Below, piece after piece: positions 23,617 to 32,278 of a stretch of 64,000 nucleotides of DNA. Source of the stretch: Sphingomonas crusticola (GTDB lineage Bacteria; Pseudomonadota; Alphaproteobacteria; Sphingomonadales; Sphingomonadaceae); assembly GCF_003391115.1 (NCBI RefSeq), contig NZ_QTJP01000001.1:2998501-3062500 (forward strand), given 5' to 3'. Under the pieces are notes generated by a model. It was not told where the DNA came from, did no database searches, and saw only the letters and a program-made list of their open reading frames with translations. Each line of letters begins with the position of its first letter. Position 1 is the stretch's first letter. The translations under genes and the position numbers were made by a program.

Positions 23617-24003
23617 ATGCGCAGCAGAGCCGATCTTATCGAAGGTATCGCGGTCGGGGCGACCATCGCCTGCCTGATCCATTGCCTGGTGCTGCCGCTG
23701 CTGATCGCGGTGCTTCCGGTGCTTTCCTCGGTCCTGCCGATCCCGGAGCATTTTCACCTGATCGCGTTAGCTCTGGCGATCCCCGCAACCGCGGGCGCCC
23801 TGTTCGCGGGCTATCGGCGCCATCGGCTGGCGGGCCCGCTGATCGCCGGCACGATTGGCCTGGCCCTGCTGGCTTTGGCTGCAATCCATTGGGGTGAGAC
23901 ACCGCTGGAAATGCCGGTGACCGTACTCGGCAGCATCGCCATCGCCATCGCGCACCTGACCAACTGGCGCTTCCGCCGCGCGAGCCATCTGACCGCCGCC
24001 TGA
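23617..24003 (+). CDS. MerC domain-containing membrane protein
   Basis: This 128-aa protein has four hydrophobic segments. The opening LIEGIAVGATIACLIHCLVLPLLIAVLPVLSSVLP contains the CLIHC motif of MerC, whose two Cys in the first helix take part in Hg(II) transport by true MerC. The C-terminal part lacks the second Cys pair of classical MerC, so it may be a general metal or small-molecule membrane protein. It is convergent with the ABC transporter operon, 15 bases from its stop. Confidence 0.75.
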   Translation: MRSRADLIEGIAVGATIACLIHCLVLPLLIAVLPVLSSVLPIPEHFHLIALALAIPATAGALFAGYRRHRLAGPLIAGTIGLALLALAAIHWGETPLEMPVTVLGSIAIAIAHLTNWRFRRASHLTAA

Positions 24004-24018
24004 TCCGGTCCGGCCGCC

Positions 24019-24738
24019 TTAGCCGGACGCCTGAGCATCGGCTGCCACACCCAGCAATCGCAGCAAGACACCACGCAGGTCCAGGATCCGCTCGGCGCGC
24101 GCGCTCTTGTCCGTCGGCAGATCCACACGGATATTCGCGCTCAATCGCCCGTCATCGAGCACGACGATGCGCTCGCCCAGCTGGATCGCCTCATCGATAT
24201 CGTGTGTCACGAGCAAAACGGCCGGCCCATGACGCGCGGCCACCCGCCGCATCAAGCCATGCATCTGCATCCGGGTGAGTGCGTCCAGCGCGCCGAACGG
24301 CTCGTCCGCCAGCAACAAAGCGGGATTGCGCACCAGCGCGCGGGCGAGCGCCACGCGCTGCTGCTGCCCCCCCGACAGTTCATGCGGCCACGCCGCTTGG
24401 CGATCGGCGAGATCGACCTCCTCCAGCGCAGCCAGGCCGCGCGCCGCGCGCTGCTGTCCGGTCAAGCCAAGCGTGACATTGTCGAGCACGCGCAGCCACG
24501 GCAGCAGGCGCGAATCCTGGAAGATGACCGCGCTGGGCGGCGACACGATTTCACCTGTCCCCTGCGCTTCATGATCGATGCCGGCGAGTGCGCGCAGCAG
24601 GGTGCTCTTGCCCGAGCCGCTGCGACCAAGCAGCGCCACGAATTCACCCGGCGCGATGTCGAGATCGACACCGTTGAGCACGCCCTTGAGCGTGAAGGTG
24701 CGCCGCAAGTCACGGATACGGACGGCGGGCGCGTTCAT
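24019..24738 (-). CDS. ssuB: ABC transporter ATP-binding protein (aliphatic sulfonate/NitT-TauT type)
   Basis: This 239-aa ATPase has Walker A GRSGSGKST at about residues 39-47 and a Q-loop in VIFQDSRLLPWLRVLDNV, a sequence typical of SsuB/TauB. The signature is LSGGQQQRVALARAL, Walker B LLLADEPFGALD, and the H-loop is VTHDIDEAI. It powers import through the SsuC-like permease, with which it overlaps (ATGA). The start at 24738 gives the conserved beginning VRIRDLRRTFTLKGVLNGVDLDI. Taurine versus sulfonate specificity cannot be decided. Confidence 0.92.
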   Translation of the reverse strand: MNAPAVRIRDLRRTFTLKGVLNGVDLDIAPGEFVALLGRSGSGKSTLLRALAGIDHEAQGTGEIVSPPSAVIFQDSRLLPWLRVLDNVTLGLTGQQRAARGLAALEEVDLADRQAAWPHELSGGQQQRVALARALVRNPALLLADEPFGALDALTRMQMHGLMRRVAARHGPAVLLVTHDIDEAIQLGERIVVLDDGRLSANIRVDLPTDKSARAERILDLRGVLLRLLGVAADAQASG

Positions 24739-25562
24739 CGGGCGAGCGTCCTGCGCCACGAGAGTAACCGCCGCTCGGCCCAACGGATGACGGCATCTGT
24801 CGAGAAGCCGAGCAGCGCGTAGACGACGAGTCCGACCAGCATGACGTCGGTCTGTGCATAGTTGCGCGCCAGCGTGACCATATAGCCGATGCCACTGGTC
24901 GCATTCAGCTGCTCCACCACCACCAGCGCCAACCAGGCGGCGGTCGCGCCGAAGCGTAGCCCCAGCAGGAAGCCGGGCAGGGCGCCGGGGATTATGATGC
25001 GGCGGAGGAATTGGGCACGGCTCAGCCCCAGCGTCTCGGCCAGCTCGACATAGCGCAGGTCGATCGCGCGCAAGGCGCTGTGCGTCTGGATATAGATGGG
25101 AAAGAAGGCTGCGACGGCGATCACCCCGACTTTCATCGGCTCGCCGATGCCGAACCACAAAACCATGAACGGGATGAGAGCGAGGATCGGGATACCGCGC
25201 TTGAGCTGCACCAGCCCGTCGATCACGTAGCCGCCGAGCAGCGATAGTCCGGATATGAAGGCGAGCAGCACGCCCGCGCTGCCACCGACCAGCAGTCCGG
25301 CCGCCGCCCGGCTTGCCGAGACTGCGAGGTTGGTCTGCAGGCGTCCCTCGCGCAGCAGTTCGACACCCGTGATAACGGCCGTCCAGGGCGCGGGCAGGGT
25401 GCGCGGGTCGAGCCAGCCGGTCTCGGACAGCACCGCCCAATAGAGCAGCAACAATCCCGGTCCGAGCAGATGGCCGTAACGGTTGGGCGTGCCCGGCCCG
25501 AGCGCCCGGCGTTGCTGCACGCGAGCGGGCGCGGGCAGGATTTCCCCGCTATGTGCGTTCAT
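24735..25562 (-). CDS. ssuC: ABC transporter permease (sulfonate type)
   Basis: This 275-aa protein has six predicted membrane segments. The EAA-like loop RYVELAETLGLSRAQFLRRIIIPGALPGFLLGLRFG (about residues 170-205) is the BPD_transp_1 signature that contacts SsuB. The N-terminal tail is Pro/Arg-rich and cytoplasmic. It overlaps the substrate-binding protein gene upstream and SsuB downstream, so it is part of one operon. Confidence 0.92.
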   Translation of the reverse strand: MNAHSGEILPAPARVQQRRALGPGTPNRYGHLLGPGLLLLYWAVLSETGWLDPRTLPAPWTAVITGVELLREGRLQTNLAVSASRAAAGLLVGGSAGVLLAFISGLSLLGGYVIDGLVQLKRGIPILALIPFMVLWFGIGEPMKVGVIAVAAFFPIYIQTHSALRAIDLRYVELAETLGLSRAQFLRRIIIPGALPGFLLGLRFGATAAWLALVVVEQLNATSGIGYMVTLARNYAQTDVMLVGLVVYALLGFSTDAVIRWAERRLLSWRRTLAR

Positions 25563-26647
25563 GATGCCGTTCCTTGCGCTGCCGTGGCGGCAATGGTCTC
25601 GAAGCGCGGATCGAACAGGGTCGCGGCATCGAGGCGAGGGCGGCCGGTCTGCTGCCCCAATATGTCGATCGCCGCCTGCTCGACCGCGCGTGCGCGGGAC
25701 CAGTCGCCGGGGACATGCACCTTGCCGGTCGCCCCGACGATCAGGCGGCCGTCCGCGATCGGAAGCCCCTGATGGCGGCCATAATAGCCTTCCGCGAGCG
25801 CCTCCGGATGGGCGTTGATCCAAGCCTGCGCCTTGCCCCAATAGCGGATGAAGAGCTTGAGCGCCGCCGCCTTGCCGGGGTCTGCCAGCACCGTTTCCGG
25901 CACATAGACGTTGAGCGCATCGTCGCGAAACGGCGGGTGCTTGAGCAAGCGCGCACCGTCGCTGCCAAACTTTCGGATATAGCGCTGCACGACGATGCCG
26001 GCGCCCAATGGCGCCACATCGACCTCACCGCTTGCCAGCGCGTTGGTGTAGACGTCGCCGCCGATACTGGACGGAAGCTCGACGAGCGTGACGTCGCTGG
26101 TCTTCAACCCCGCTGCCTTCAGGGTCTGCAGCACCACCACCGCCTGGACCTGGCTCGGGCTGAAGGCGATGCGCTTGCCCTTGAGATCCGCGACCGAGGC
26201 GACCTTGGCGTTGGGCGAGACGCCGAACACCCATGCCTGGTGCCGGTCAGGCTCGGCGAAGTCGCGGAAGGCCACGATCCGCACCGGAATGCCTGTCCAC
26301 GCAGCGTGGATCGGCGGCACGCTCGCGCCCAGGCCGACATCCAGCGCGCCGGCGTGGAATGCCTCGGTCACGTCCGGCCCGCCGGTGATCTGCGCCCATT
26401 CGATCTTGAACGGGAGCTGCTTCTCCCAACCTTCGTGCTGGAAAATCCATTGCGTGACCGGGTCGCCGACGCGCAGCACCACGCCCGGCGGGATCGTATC
26501 CGGCAAGGGCTTGCTCAGGTCGAATGCGGCGGGCCCCGCGCCCCCGCGCCTTGCCGGCGCAAACGCCACCAGCAAGGCGATCGAGACGATCACGAACGCC
26601 GCCAGCCCGATCGGACCGGCGCGGCGTGAGGACGCGGCGCGTGGCAT
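25559..26647 (-). CDS. ssuA: ABC transporter substrate-binding protein (sulfonate/NitT family)
   Basis: This 362-aa protein has an N-terminal membrane anchor (about residues 11-31) that may be an uncleaved signal. The ligand domain opens VVLRVGDPVTQWIFQHEGWEKQLPFKIEWAQITGGPDVTEAFHAGALDVG and has SVADLKGKRIAFSPSQVQAVVVLQ and VPETVLADPGKAAALKLF later. This pattern fits the SsuA/TauA NMT1-like family. It starts exactly at the stop of the dioxygenase gene with a one-base overlap. Organosulfonate or sulfate ester is the expected ligand because of the TauD-type partner. Confidence 0.87.
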   Translation of the reverse strand: MPRAASSRRAGPIGLAAFVIVSIALLVAFAPARRGGAGPAAFDLSKPLPDTIPPGVVLRVGDPVTQWIFQHEGWEKQLPFKIEWAQITGGPDVTEAFHAGALDVGLGASVPPIHAAWTGIPVRIVAFRDFAEPDRHQAWVFGVSPNAKVASVADLKGKRIAFSPSQVQAVVVLQTLKAAGLKTSDVTLVELPSSIGGDVYTNALASGEVDVAPLGAGIVVQRYIRKFGSDGARLLKHPPFRDDALNVYVPETVLADPGKAAALKLFIRYWGKAQAWINAHPEALAEGYYGRHQGLPIADGRLIVGATGKVHVPGDWSRARAVEQAAIDILGQQTGRPRLDAATLFDPRFETIAATAAQGTAS

Positions 26648-27606
26648 CAGCCAAGCACGCCGAACAGGTCGCCTTCCAGCGGCCGCGAGGTGAAGCCGTC
26701 CGGCCCCTTGGGCAGCTCGCCCGCGACGGTGATGCGGCGCACCGTGCGCGCGCCCTGGAAATGGGCGTAATCAATCGGCCCGGCGTGGGCGACCGCCTGA
26801 TTGTCCCACACCACCAGGCTGCCGGGGCGCCAATGAAAGCGGACCTGATATTCGGGCCGCGTCAGCTCGCCATAGAGCAGGTCGAGCAAGGCCTGGCTCT
26901 CGCGCTCCTTGAGCCCGACGATGTGGCTGGTGGTGCCGGGGTTGAGGAATAGCAGTTTTTCGCCCGTCTCGGGGTGGATGCGCACCAGCGGATGAAGCGC
27001 CGTGAACGGCCCTGTCGGCAGCCCGTCACGGCGCGGGCCGCGGCTGGCACTGTCATAGCTGCTGGTGCGGTGGACCGCCTGCAGCCCGTCGATGAGGTCG
27101 CGGATCGGTTGCGACAATCCCTGATAGGCCTCGATCAGGTTGGCGAAGATGGTGTCGCCGCCGAATGCCGGGATCTCGACGCCGTAGAGGATCGAATAGC
27201 GGTTGGGATTGGCGACGAAGGTGATGTCGATATGCCAGCCTTTATAATCGCGCGGCGGCGTGCGTCCCGGCGGCAAACTGTCATTGGCGCTGCGCCGCGT
27301 GCGATATTCGGTGACGGATCGCTCCCAGATTTCGGGATGCTCCTCCAGTCCGTCGGCGATGGGATGGGCGGGGGTGAGGGGGCCGAACGCCCGCCCGAAC
27401 GCCTTGAGCTGATCGTTGGAAAGCTGCTGGTCGCGGAAGAAGACGACGCGCCAATCATGCAGCGCCTTCTGGATATCGGCGGCGGTCTCGGCGTCGATCG
27501 GGCGCGACAGGTCGACGCCGGAAATCTCGGCGCCGATCACCGGTGTGACCGGGTCGACCTGGATGCGGTTATAGTGTTGGCGGGGCTGCTGAAGCTGTGT
27601 GCTCAT
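26647..27606 (-). CDS. TauD/TfdA family 2-oxoglutarate dioxygenase (organosulfur)
   Basis: This 319-aa Fe(II)/2-oxoglutarate dioxygenase has the facial triad HID (His125, Asp127) in YKGWHIDITF and His274 in WDNQAVAHAGP. The co-substrate Arg region is ARTVRRITV near 291. HPETGEKLLFLNPGTTSHI is typical of TauD/AtsK enzymes. These release sulfite from taurine or sulfate from alkyl sulfates under sulfur starvation. Linkage to SsuABC-like transport supports organosulfur use, but taurine versus alkylsulfate cannot be told apart. Confidence 0.9.
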   Translation of the reverse strand: MSTQLQQPRQHYNRIQVDPVTPVIGAEISGVDLSRPIDAETAADIQKALHDWRVVFFRDQQLSNDQLKAFGRAFGPLTPAHPIADGLEEHPEIWERSVTEYRTRRSANDSLPPGRTPPRDYKGWHIDITFVANPNRYSILYGVEIPAFGGDTIFANLIEAYQGLSQPIRDLIDGLQAVHRTSSYDSASRGPRRDGLPTGPFTALHPLVRIHPETGEKLLFLNPGTTSHIVGLKERESQALLDLLYGELTRPEYQVRFHWRPGSLVVWDNQAVAHAGPIDYAHFQGARTVRRITVAGELPKGPDGFTSRPLEGDLFGVLG

Positions 27607-27635
27607 GGGTCCGGACCTTTCTTGCTGGGAGGGGA

Positions 27636-28586
27636 TCAGGCGAAGGCGGGCTGGCGCGGCACCAGCTTCATCTGTTCGGGCGGGTAACGATCACCGACGG
27701 TCTCGCCCTGGGGGAAGGCCGCTTCGAGTTCGGCAATCGTCTCGGCATCGAGCGCGATCTCGCCGGCCGCGACATTGTCCTCGAGATGCGCGATGTGGCG
27801 CGTTCCCGGGATCGGCACGACGCCCTTCGACAGGACCCAGGCGAGGCTGACCTGCGCCGGCGTGGCATAAAGCCGCTCGGCGACATCCTCGATGATGCGG
27901 CGGCGACGGGCGTTGGCCGCGACCGCATCCTGCTGGAAGCGAGGATGGATGTTGCGGCGGTCGTCGGCCTCGGTCGGCAAGGCGCCGGCGAGGAAGCCCC
28001 GCCCGAGCGGACTATAGGCGACGAAGCCGATGCCGAGCTCGCGCACGGTCGGCAGGATCTCGGCCTCCACATCGCGCGTCCATAAGGAATATTCGCTCTG
28101 CAGCGCGGCCAGCGGGGTTTCGGCATGCGCGCGGCGGATCTGGTCGGCATCGGCCTCCGACACGCCGACCGCTCCGATCTTGCCCTCGTCGCGCAACCGG
28201 CCAAGCTCGCCCACCGATTGCTCGATCGGCACCAGCGGATCGATGCGGTGCAGATAATAGAGATCGATATGGTCGACGTTGAGCCGCTGCAGGCTCGCCT
28301 CGACCGCCTCGCGTGCGCTGACGATCGCGTCGGTGCCGCCGCGGCGATGGGTGAATTTGCTGGCGAGCACCACGCGATCCCGCTTTCCAGCGATCGCGCT
28401 GCCGAGCAGCCGTTCGTTATGGCCATCGCCATAGCCGGTCGCGGTATCGAACAGGGTAATGCCCAGCTCGATCGCGCGATGGATGGTACGGACGGAATCC
28501 GCATCTTCGGCATGACCGTAAACGTTCGATAGCCCCATCGCGCCGAAGCCCTGCGCGCTTACTTCCAGTGAACCGATCTTCGCCAT
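27636..28586 (-). CDS. Aldo/keto reductase
   Basis: This 316-aa protein is a typical AKR barrel. TLFDTATGYGDGHNERLLGSAI contains catalytic Asp and Tyr, KFTHRR the Lys, and YYLHRIDPLVPIEQSVGELGRL the His. VAYSPLGRGFLAG and VVPIPGTRHIAHLEDNV bind NADP(H). The start at 28586 has CAGGAGAG upstream. It lies 29 bases before the dioxygenase gene in the same direction and probably belongs to the sulfur locus, where it may reduce an aldehyde product of desulfonation. Confidence 0.9.
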   Translation of the reverse strand: MAKIGSLEVSAQGFGAMGLSNVYGHAEDADSVRTIHRAIELGITLFDTATGYGDGHNERLLGSAIAGKRDRVVLASKFTHRRGGTDAIVSAREAVEASLQRLNVDHIDLYYLHRIDPLVPIEQSVGELGRLRDEGKIGAVGVSEADADQIRRAHAETPLAALQSEYSLWTRDVEAEILPTVRELGIGFVAYSPLGRGFLAGALPTEADDRRNIHPRFQQDAVAANARRRRIIEDVAERLYATPAQVSLAWVLSKGVVPIPGTRHIAHLEDNVAAGEIALDAETIAELEAAFPQGETVGDRYPPEQMKLVPRQPAFA

Positions 28587-28686
28587 GCGACTCTCCTGCC
28601 GGCCTGTTCCATGGGCCGTGGATTGACGCCGGAAGCGGTTGGGCGACCACACACAAAAACTTACGCCTCCCCTAGATTCCATAGTT

Positions 28687-28705
28687 ACCTACTAGGGAAA
28701 TAGGT
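28687..28705. promoter_or_regulatory. Dyad operator candidate in the divergent sulfur-locus promoter region
   Basis: ACCTA-N9-TAGGT (ACCTACTAGGGAAATAGGT) is a perfect 5-base-arm dyad in the 160 bases between the aldo/keto reductase (minus) and TonB-receptor (plus) starts. The arms resemble CCTA/TAGG-type sites of some Rrf2-family and sulfur regulators. It is centrally placed to control both directions. No regulator gene is adjacent. Confidence 0.5.
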
Positions 28706-28746
28706 TTCTAGTCGGCGTCGCCCTGACAAAGGGAAGGGGCGATCAT

Positions 28747-31110
28747 ATGAACCAGGCTCGTTTTTCGGCAACATCGGCCGCGGTGCTGGCGGCAATGCTG
28801 CTGGCCGGGGGTGCTGCCGCGCAAAATGTCCAGCTTGCATCGGCCGACGCGGCCACCTCGGCTGCAGCTGCTTCGACGGGCGCCGACAGGCCGGAGGCCG
28901 CTGACCCCGCCATGACCGATGTCGGTGATGCAGGCGAAATCGTGGTGACCGCCCGCCATCAGGTCGAGCGCGCGCAGGATGTGCCGGTTGCGCTGTCGGT
29001 GCTGTCGGGCGCGGGGCTCGAACGCACCGGCGCGTTTACGCTTGCCGACGTCCAGCAGCAGACGCCGAGCCTGACTGCCTTCAATTCGAACCCGCGCAAC
29101 AGCTCGGTCGCGATCCGCGGCATCGGCGTGTCGAGCGCGTCCGACGGGCTCGATAGCTCGGTCGGCGTCTATATCGACAATGTCTATCTCGGCCGTCCCG
29201 GCATGGCGCTGGCCGACCTGATCGATGTCGATCGGGTTGAGGTGCTACGCGGGCCGCAGGGAACCTTGTTCGGGCGCAACAGCTCCGCCGGCGTGCTCAA
29301 TATCACGACGCGCGCACCCAGCTTCGAGTTCGGCCTGACCGGCGAAATTTCTGGCGGCAGCCGCAATTATAATCAGGAACGCGTGAGCGTCACGGGGCCG
29401 ATCATCGACGATCTGCTCGCTTTTCGGGTCACCGGGTTCAACACGCATCGCGACGGTGTGCTGAAGAATATCACCACCGGTTCGCCTGCCAACAGTATCG
29501 GCCGCAGCGGCGGCCGGGTCCAATTGCTGCTGACGCCGACCAGCAAGCTCAAGATCCGCCTGCTGGGGGATTATTCGCAGGAGGACGACACCTGCTGCGT
29601 CAGCGTGATTAAGACAGTGCTCCCAGCTTCCCTGAGCGCGACCACCGCGCGCACGCTCAACGCGCTGGCGCAGCTGGGTTATGTCCCGGTCGCAACGACC
29701 CACTATACCCGTAACAATGCGCCCCAGCAGATGCGTACGCATCAGGGCGGCACCTCGCTGCAGGCGGAATGGGATCTCGGCTTCGCGACCGCGACCTCGA
29801 TCAGTGCCTATCGCCATTGGTATTTCAATCCGCTGCAGGACAGCGACAACACGCCGCTCGACGTGATTCAGGTCAATGTCGCGAGGACGCGCGACGACCA
29901 ATATTCGCAGGAATTCCGCCTTGCCTCAGCGCCTGGGCGGTTCAGTTGGCAGGCGGGGGCCTATTATTTCCACCAGCGCCTGCGCGATCATTATATCCTC
30001 AACCAGTTCGGTTACGATGCCTCGGCATTCTACACCGCTTATGCCCGGCTCGCGAACCCCAATGCGGCGGCGATCAATATCGCGCCGGGCTCGCAATATA
30101 TCGATGACGTCGACACCACATCCACGAGTCTCGCCGCCTTCGGCCAGGCCAATTTCGAGATCACGCCGACGCTGACCGCGACCGGCGGCATCCGCTACAC
30201 GCACGATAAGCGTAGCGGCGTTTCCGACACGTCGAACCGCGGCACGCCGAATCCGGCGACATCGATCCCATTCCACTATGACGTTTCGGTCAGCAATAAC
30301 GACACGTCCTGGCTCGCCAGCCTGTCGTGGAAGCCGACCAGGAACCTGCTTGCCTATGTCTCTTATTCGACCGGCTACAAGGGCGCCGGCCTCAACCTCA
30401 ATTCGGCAGTCTCGGCGGGCACGCCGCTGATCCTCGATCCCGAAAAGGTGCGCGATTGGGAAGCCGGCCTGAAGCAGCAATTGTTCGGTGATCGCCTGAC
30501 ACTCAACCTTAGCGTCTACCGCACCTCGCTATCGGGCCTGCAGGCCAACATCGTTCCGAGCAACGGCAATCGCTCCTATCTCGCCAATGTCGGCAACGTC
30601 CGCGCGCGCGGCGTCGAGGCGGACGCCAATTGGCGGGTCAGCCCAGAGCTGACCCTGTCCGCCAATGGCGCCTATAACGACGCTTATTATACGTCGTACC
30701 GCAACGCGCCGTGCCCGGTCGGCGTCACCGGCACGTGCGATCTCACCGGGCGGCGCGTCTACCAGGCGCCCAAATGGACCGCCAACGCGATCGTCGACCT
30801 GCATTTCGAAACGAGCCGCGGTGTGCGGCCCTATGCGCTCGCCCGCTATTCCTATCGCTCGAACATGTATGGCACGGTCGATGATGGTCCATACGGGTTG
30901 GTGCCCGGCTATGGTACCGCCCAGTTCCGTGTCGGTGCGACCTTCGCCAACGGGCGTTACGATCTGTCAGCCTGGGTCGAGAATGCGTTCGACAAGAAAT
31001 ATTATCAGAACCTCTCGACCAGCTCGATCGTCGGCGCCGCACCGGTCGTGTTCCTGGGCCAGCTCGGGGCACCGCGTGTGTTTGGCGCTACCCTGCGGTT
31101 GGCCCTGTAG
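28747..31110 (+). CDS. TonB-dependent outer-membrane receptor
   Basis: This 787-aa protein has a signal peptide (to about residue 26, AAAQN). It continues with EIVVTARHQVERAQDVPVALSVLSG and plug domain SVAIRGIGVSSASDGLDSSVGVYIDNVYLGRPG. RVEVLRGPQGTLFGRNSSAGVLNI is the conserved plug segment. A 22-strand barrel follows, ending in a C-terminal GATLRLAL. It is a ligand-gated uptake channel driven by TonB. Its position opposite the dioxygenase/SsuABC genes suggests sulfonate or sulfate-ester compounds too large for porins. GGAAGGGG precedes the ATG. Confidence 0.96.
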   Translation: MNQARFSATSAAVLAAMLLAGGAAAQNVQLASADAATSAAAASTGADRPEAADPAMTDVGDAGEIVVTARHQVERAQDVPVALSVLSGAGLERTGAFTLADVQQQTPSLTAFNSNPRNSSVAIRGIGVSSASDGLDSSVGVYIDNVYLGRPGMALADLIDVDRVEVLRGPQGTLFGRNSSAGVLNITTRAPSFEFGLTGEISGGSRNYNQERVSVTGPIIDDLLAFRVTGFNTHRDGVLKNITTGSPANSIGRSGGRVQLLLTPTSKLKIRLLGDYSQEDDTCCVSVIKTVLPASLSATTARTLNALAQLGYVPVATTHYTRNNAPQQMRTHQGGTSLQAEWDLGFATATSISAYRHWYFNPLQDSDNTPLDVIQVNVARTRDDQYSQEFRLASAPGRFSWQAGAYYFHQRLRDHYILNQFGYDASAFYTAYARLANPNAAAINIAPGSQYIDDVDTTSTSLAAFGQANFEITPTLTATGGIRYTHDKRSGVSDTSNRGTPNPATSIPFHYDVSVSNNDTSWLASLSWKPTRNLLAYVSYSTGYKGAGLNLNSAVSAGTPLILDPEKVRDWEAGLKQQLFGDRLTLNLSVYRTSLSGLQANIVPSNGNRSYLANVGNVRARGVEADANWRVSPELTLSANGAYNDAYYTSYRNAPCPVGVTGTCDLTGRRVYQAPKWTANAIVDLHFETSRGVRPYALARYSYRSNMYGTVDDGPYGLVPGYGTAQFRVGATFANGRYDLSAWVENAFDKKYYQNLSTSSIVGAAPVVFLGQLGAPRVFGATLRLAL

Positions 31111-31126
31111 CGCGCGTCGCGCCGGC

Positions 31127-32197
31127 TTACCCGCGCGTACCCTCCGGCACCTGCGTGATGTCGGAGGAGCCGCGCCAGATATTGATGCCGCTGTCGCGCG
31201 CATGGCCGTCGATCGCATCGAGTTCGGCCTGGTCGAACGTCAGATTGTTCACCGCATCCAGTGAATCGTCGAGCTGCTCGACGGTGCGCGCGCCGATCAG
31301 CGCCGAGGTGACGCGCCGATCGCGCAGCACCCAGGCGATCGCCATCTGCGCGAGGCTTTGGCCGCGGCGCTTGGCGATGTCGTTGAGCGCGCGGATATGC
31401 TCGATCGTCTCGGGCTTGATCAGCTCGGGCTTGAACGATCCACCCTTGGACGCGCGCGCGCCTTCGGGCACGCCGTTAAGGTAACGGTCGCTGAGCAGCC
31501 CTTGGGCGATCGGCGAGAAGGCGATGCAACCGGTCCCGAGCTGGTCGAGCGTGCCGAGCAATTCCTCTTCGATCCAGCGGTTCAGCATCGAGTAGCTCGG
31601 CTGATGGATCAGCAGCGGCACCTTATACTCGGCCAGGATCGCCGCCGCCTTGCGTGTCAGTCCGGGTTCGTAGCTGGAAATGCCGACATACAATGCCTTG
31701 CCCTGCGCATGGATCTGGGCGAGCGCGCCCATCGTCTCCTCCAGCGGCGTCTTGGGATCGACGCGGTGCGAATAGAAGATGTCGACATAATCGATCCCCA
31801 TCCGCTTGAGGCTCTGGTCGAGGCTCGCGACCAGATATTTCTTGCTGCTGCCGACATCGCCATAGGGTCCCGGCCACATGTCCCACCCGGCTTTGGTCGA
31901 GATGATCAGTTCGTCGCGATGGCCGGCGAAGTCGGTTGCCAGCACCTTGCCGAAATTCTCTTCGGCCGAGCCATAGGGCGGGCCGTAATTGTTCGCGAGA
32001 TCGAAGTGGGTGACGCCGCGGTCGAATGCGCGGCGCAGCATCGCGCGGCCGGTCTCGAACACGTCAGCCCCGCCGAAATTCTGCCACAGGCCAAGCGAGA
32101 TCGCGGGCAGGTCCAGCCCGCTGCGTCCGCAGCGGCGGTACGGCATGCGCCCGTCATAGCGTGCCGGGTCGGCAATATAGGGGGCGGGGAAGGCCAT
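31127..32197 (-). CDS. Aldo/keto reductase, YghZ/MgrA type
   Basis: This 356-aa protein has MPYRRCGRSGLDLPAISLGLWQNFGG near residue 16 and FDLANNYGPPYGSAEENFG with catalytic Asp and Tyr. KAGWDMWPGPYGDVGSSKKYL holds the Lys and DIFYSHRVDPKTPLEETMGAL the His. SYSMLNRWIEEELL and SSDITQVPEGTRG at the end resemble E. coli YghZ (L-glyceraldehyde 3-phosphate reductase, AKR14). The start at 32197 has CAGGAG upstream; an in-frame codon 10 residues earlier is not supported. It is not contiguous with the sulfur locus and may serve in carbonyl detoxification. Confidence 0.93.
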   Translation of the reverse strand: MAFPAPYIADPARYDGRMPYRRCGRSGLDLPAISLGLWQNFGGADVFETGRAMLRRAFDRGVTHFDLANNYGPPYGSAEENFGKVLATDFAGHRDELIISTKAGWDMWPGPYGDVGSSKKYLVASLDQSLKRMGIDYVDIFYSHRVDPKTPLEETMGALAQIHAQGKALYVGISSYEPGLTRKAAAILAEYKVPLLIHQPSYSMLNRWIEEELLGTLDQLGTGCIAFSPIAQGLLSDRYLNGVPEGARASKGGSFKPELIKPETIEHIRALNDIAKRRGQSLAQMAIAWVLRDRRVTSALIGARTVEQLDDSLDAVNNLTFDQAELDAIDGHARDSGINIWRGSSDITQVPEGTRG

Positions 32198-32278
32198 TGG
32201 TCGCTCCTGCTTGACGCGAGCGGCCATTATCGCGGTACGTGCGAATGTCTATAACCGGCGGCAGCTGGAGGAGGGTGC

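Noticed and set aside
24739-25440. Extended N-terminus of the SsuB ATPase in the same frame as its permease neighbour
   Set aside because: The extra 234 residues are low-complexity Arg/Ala text antisense-like to SsuC coding; the ABC domain begins at 24738 with its own start.
28687-28705. Assigning the ACCTA/TAGGT dyad to a named sulfur regulator
   Set aside because: The arm sequence resembles several Rrf2-type sites, but without a regulator gene or genome-wide motif data a name would be a guess.
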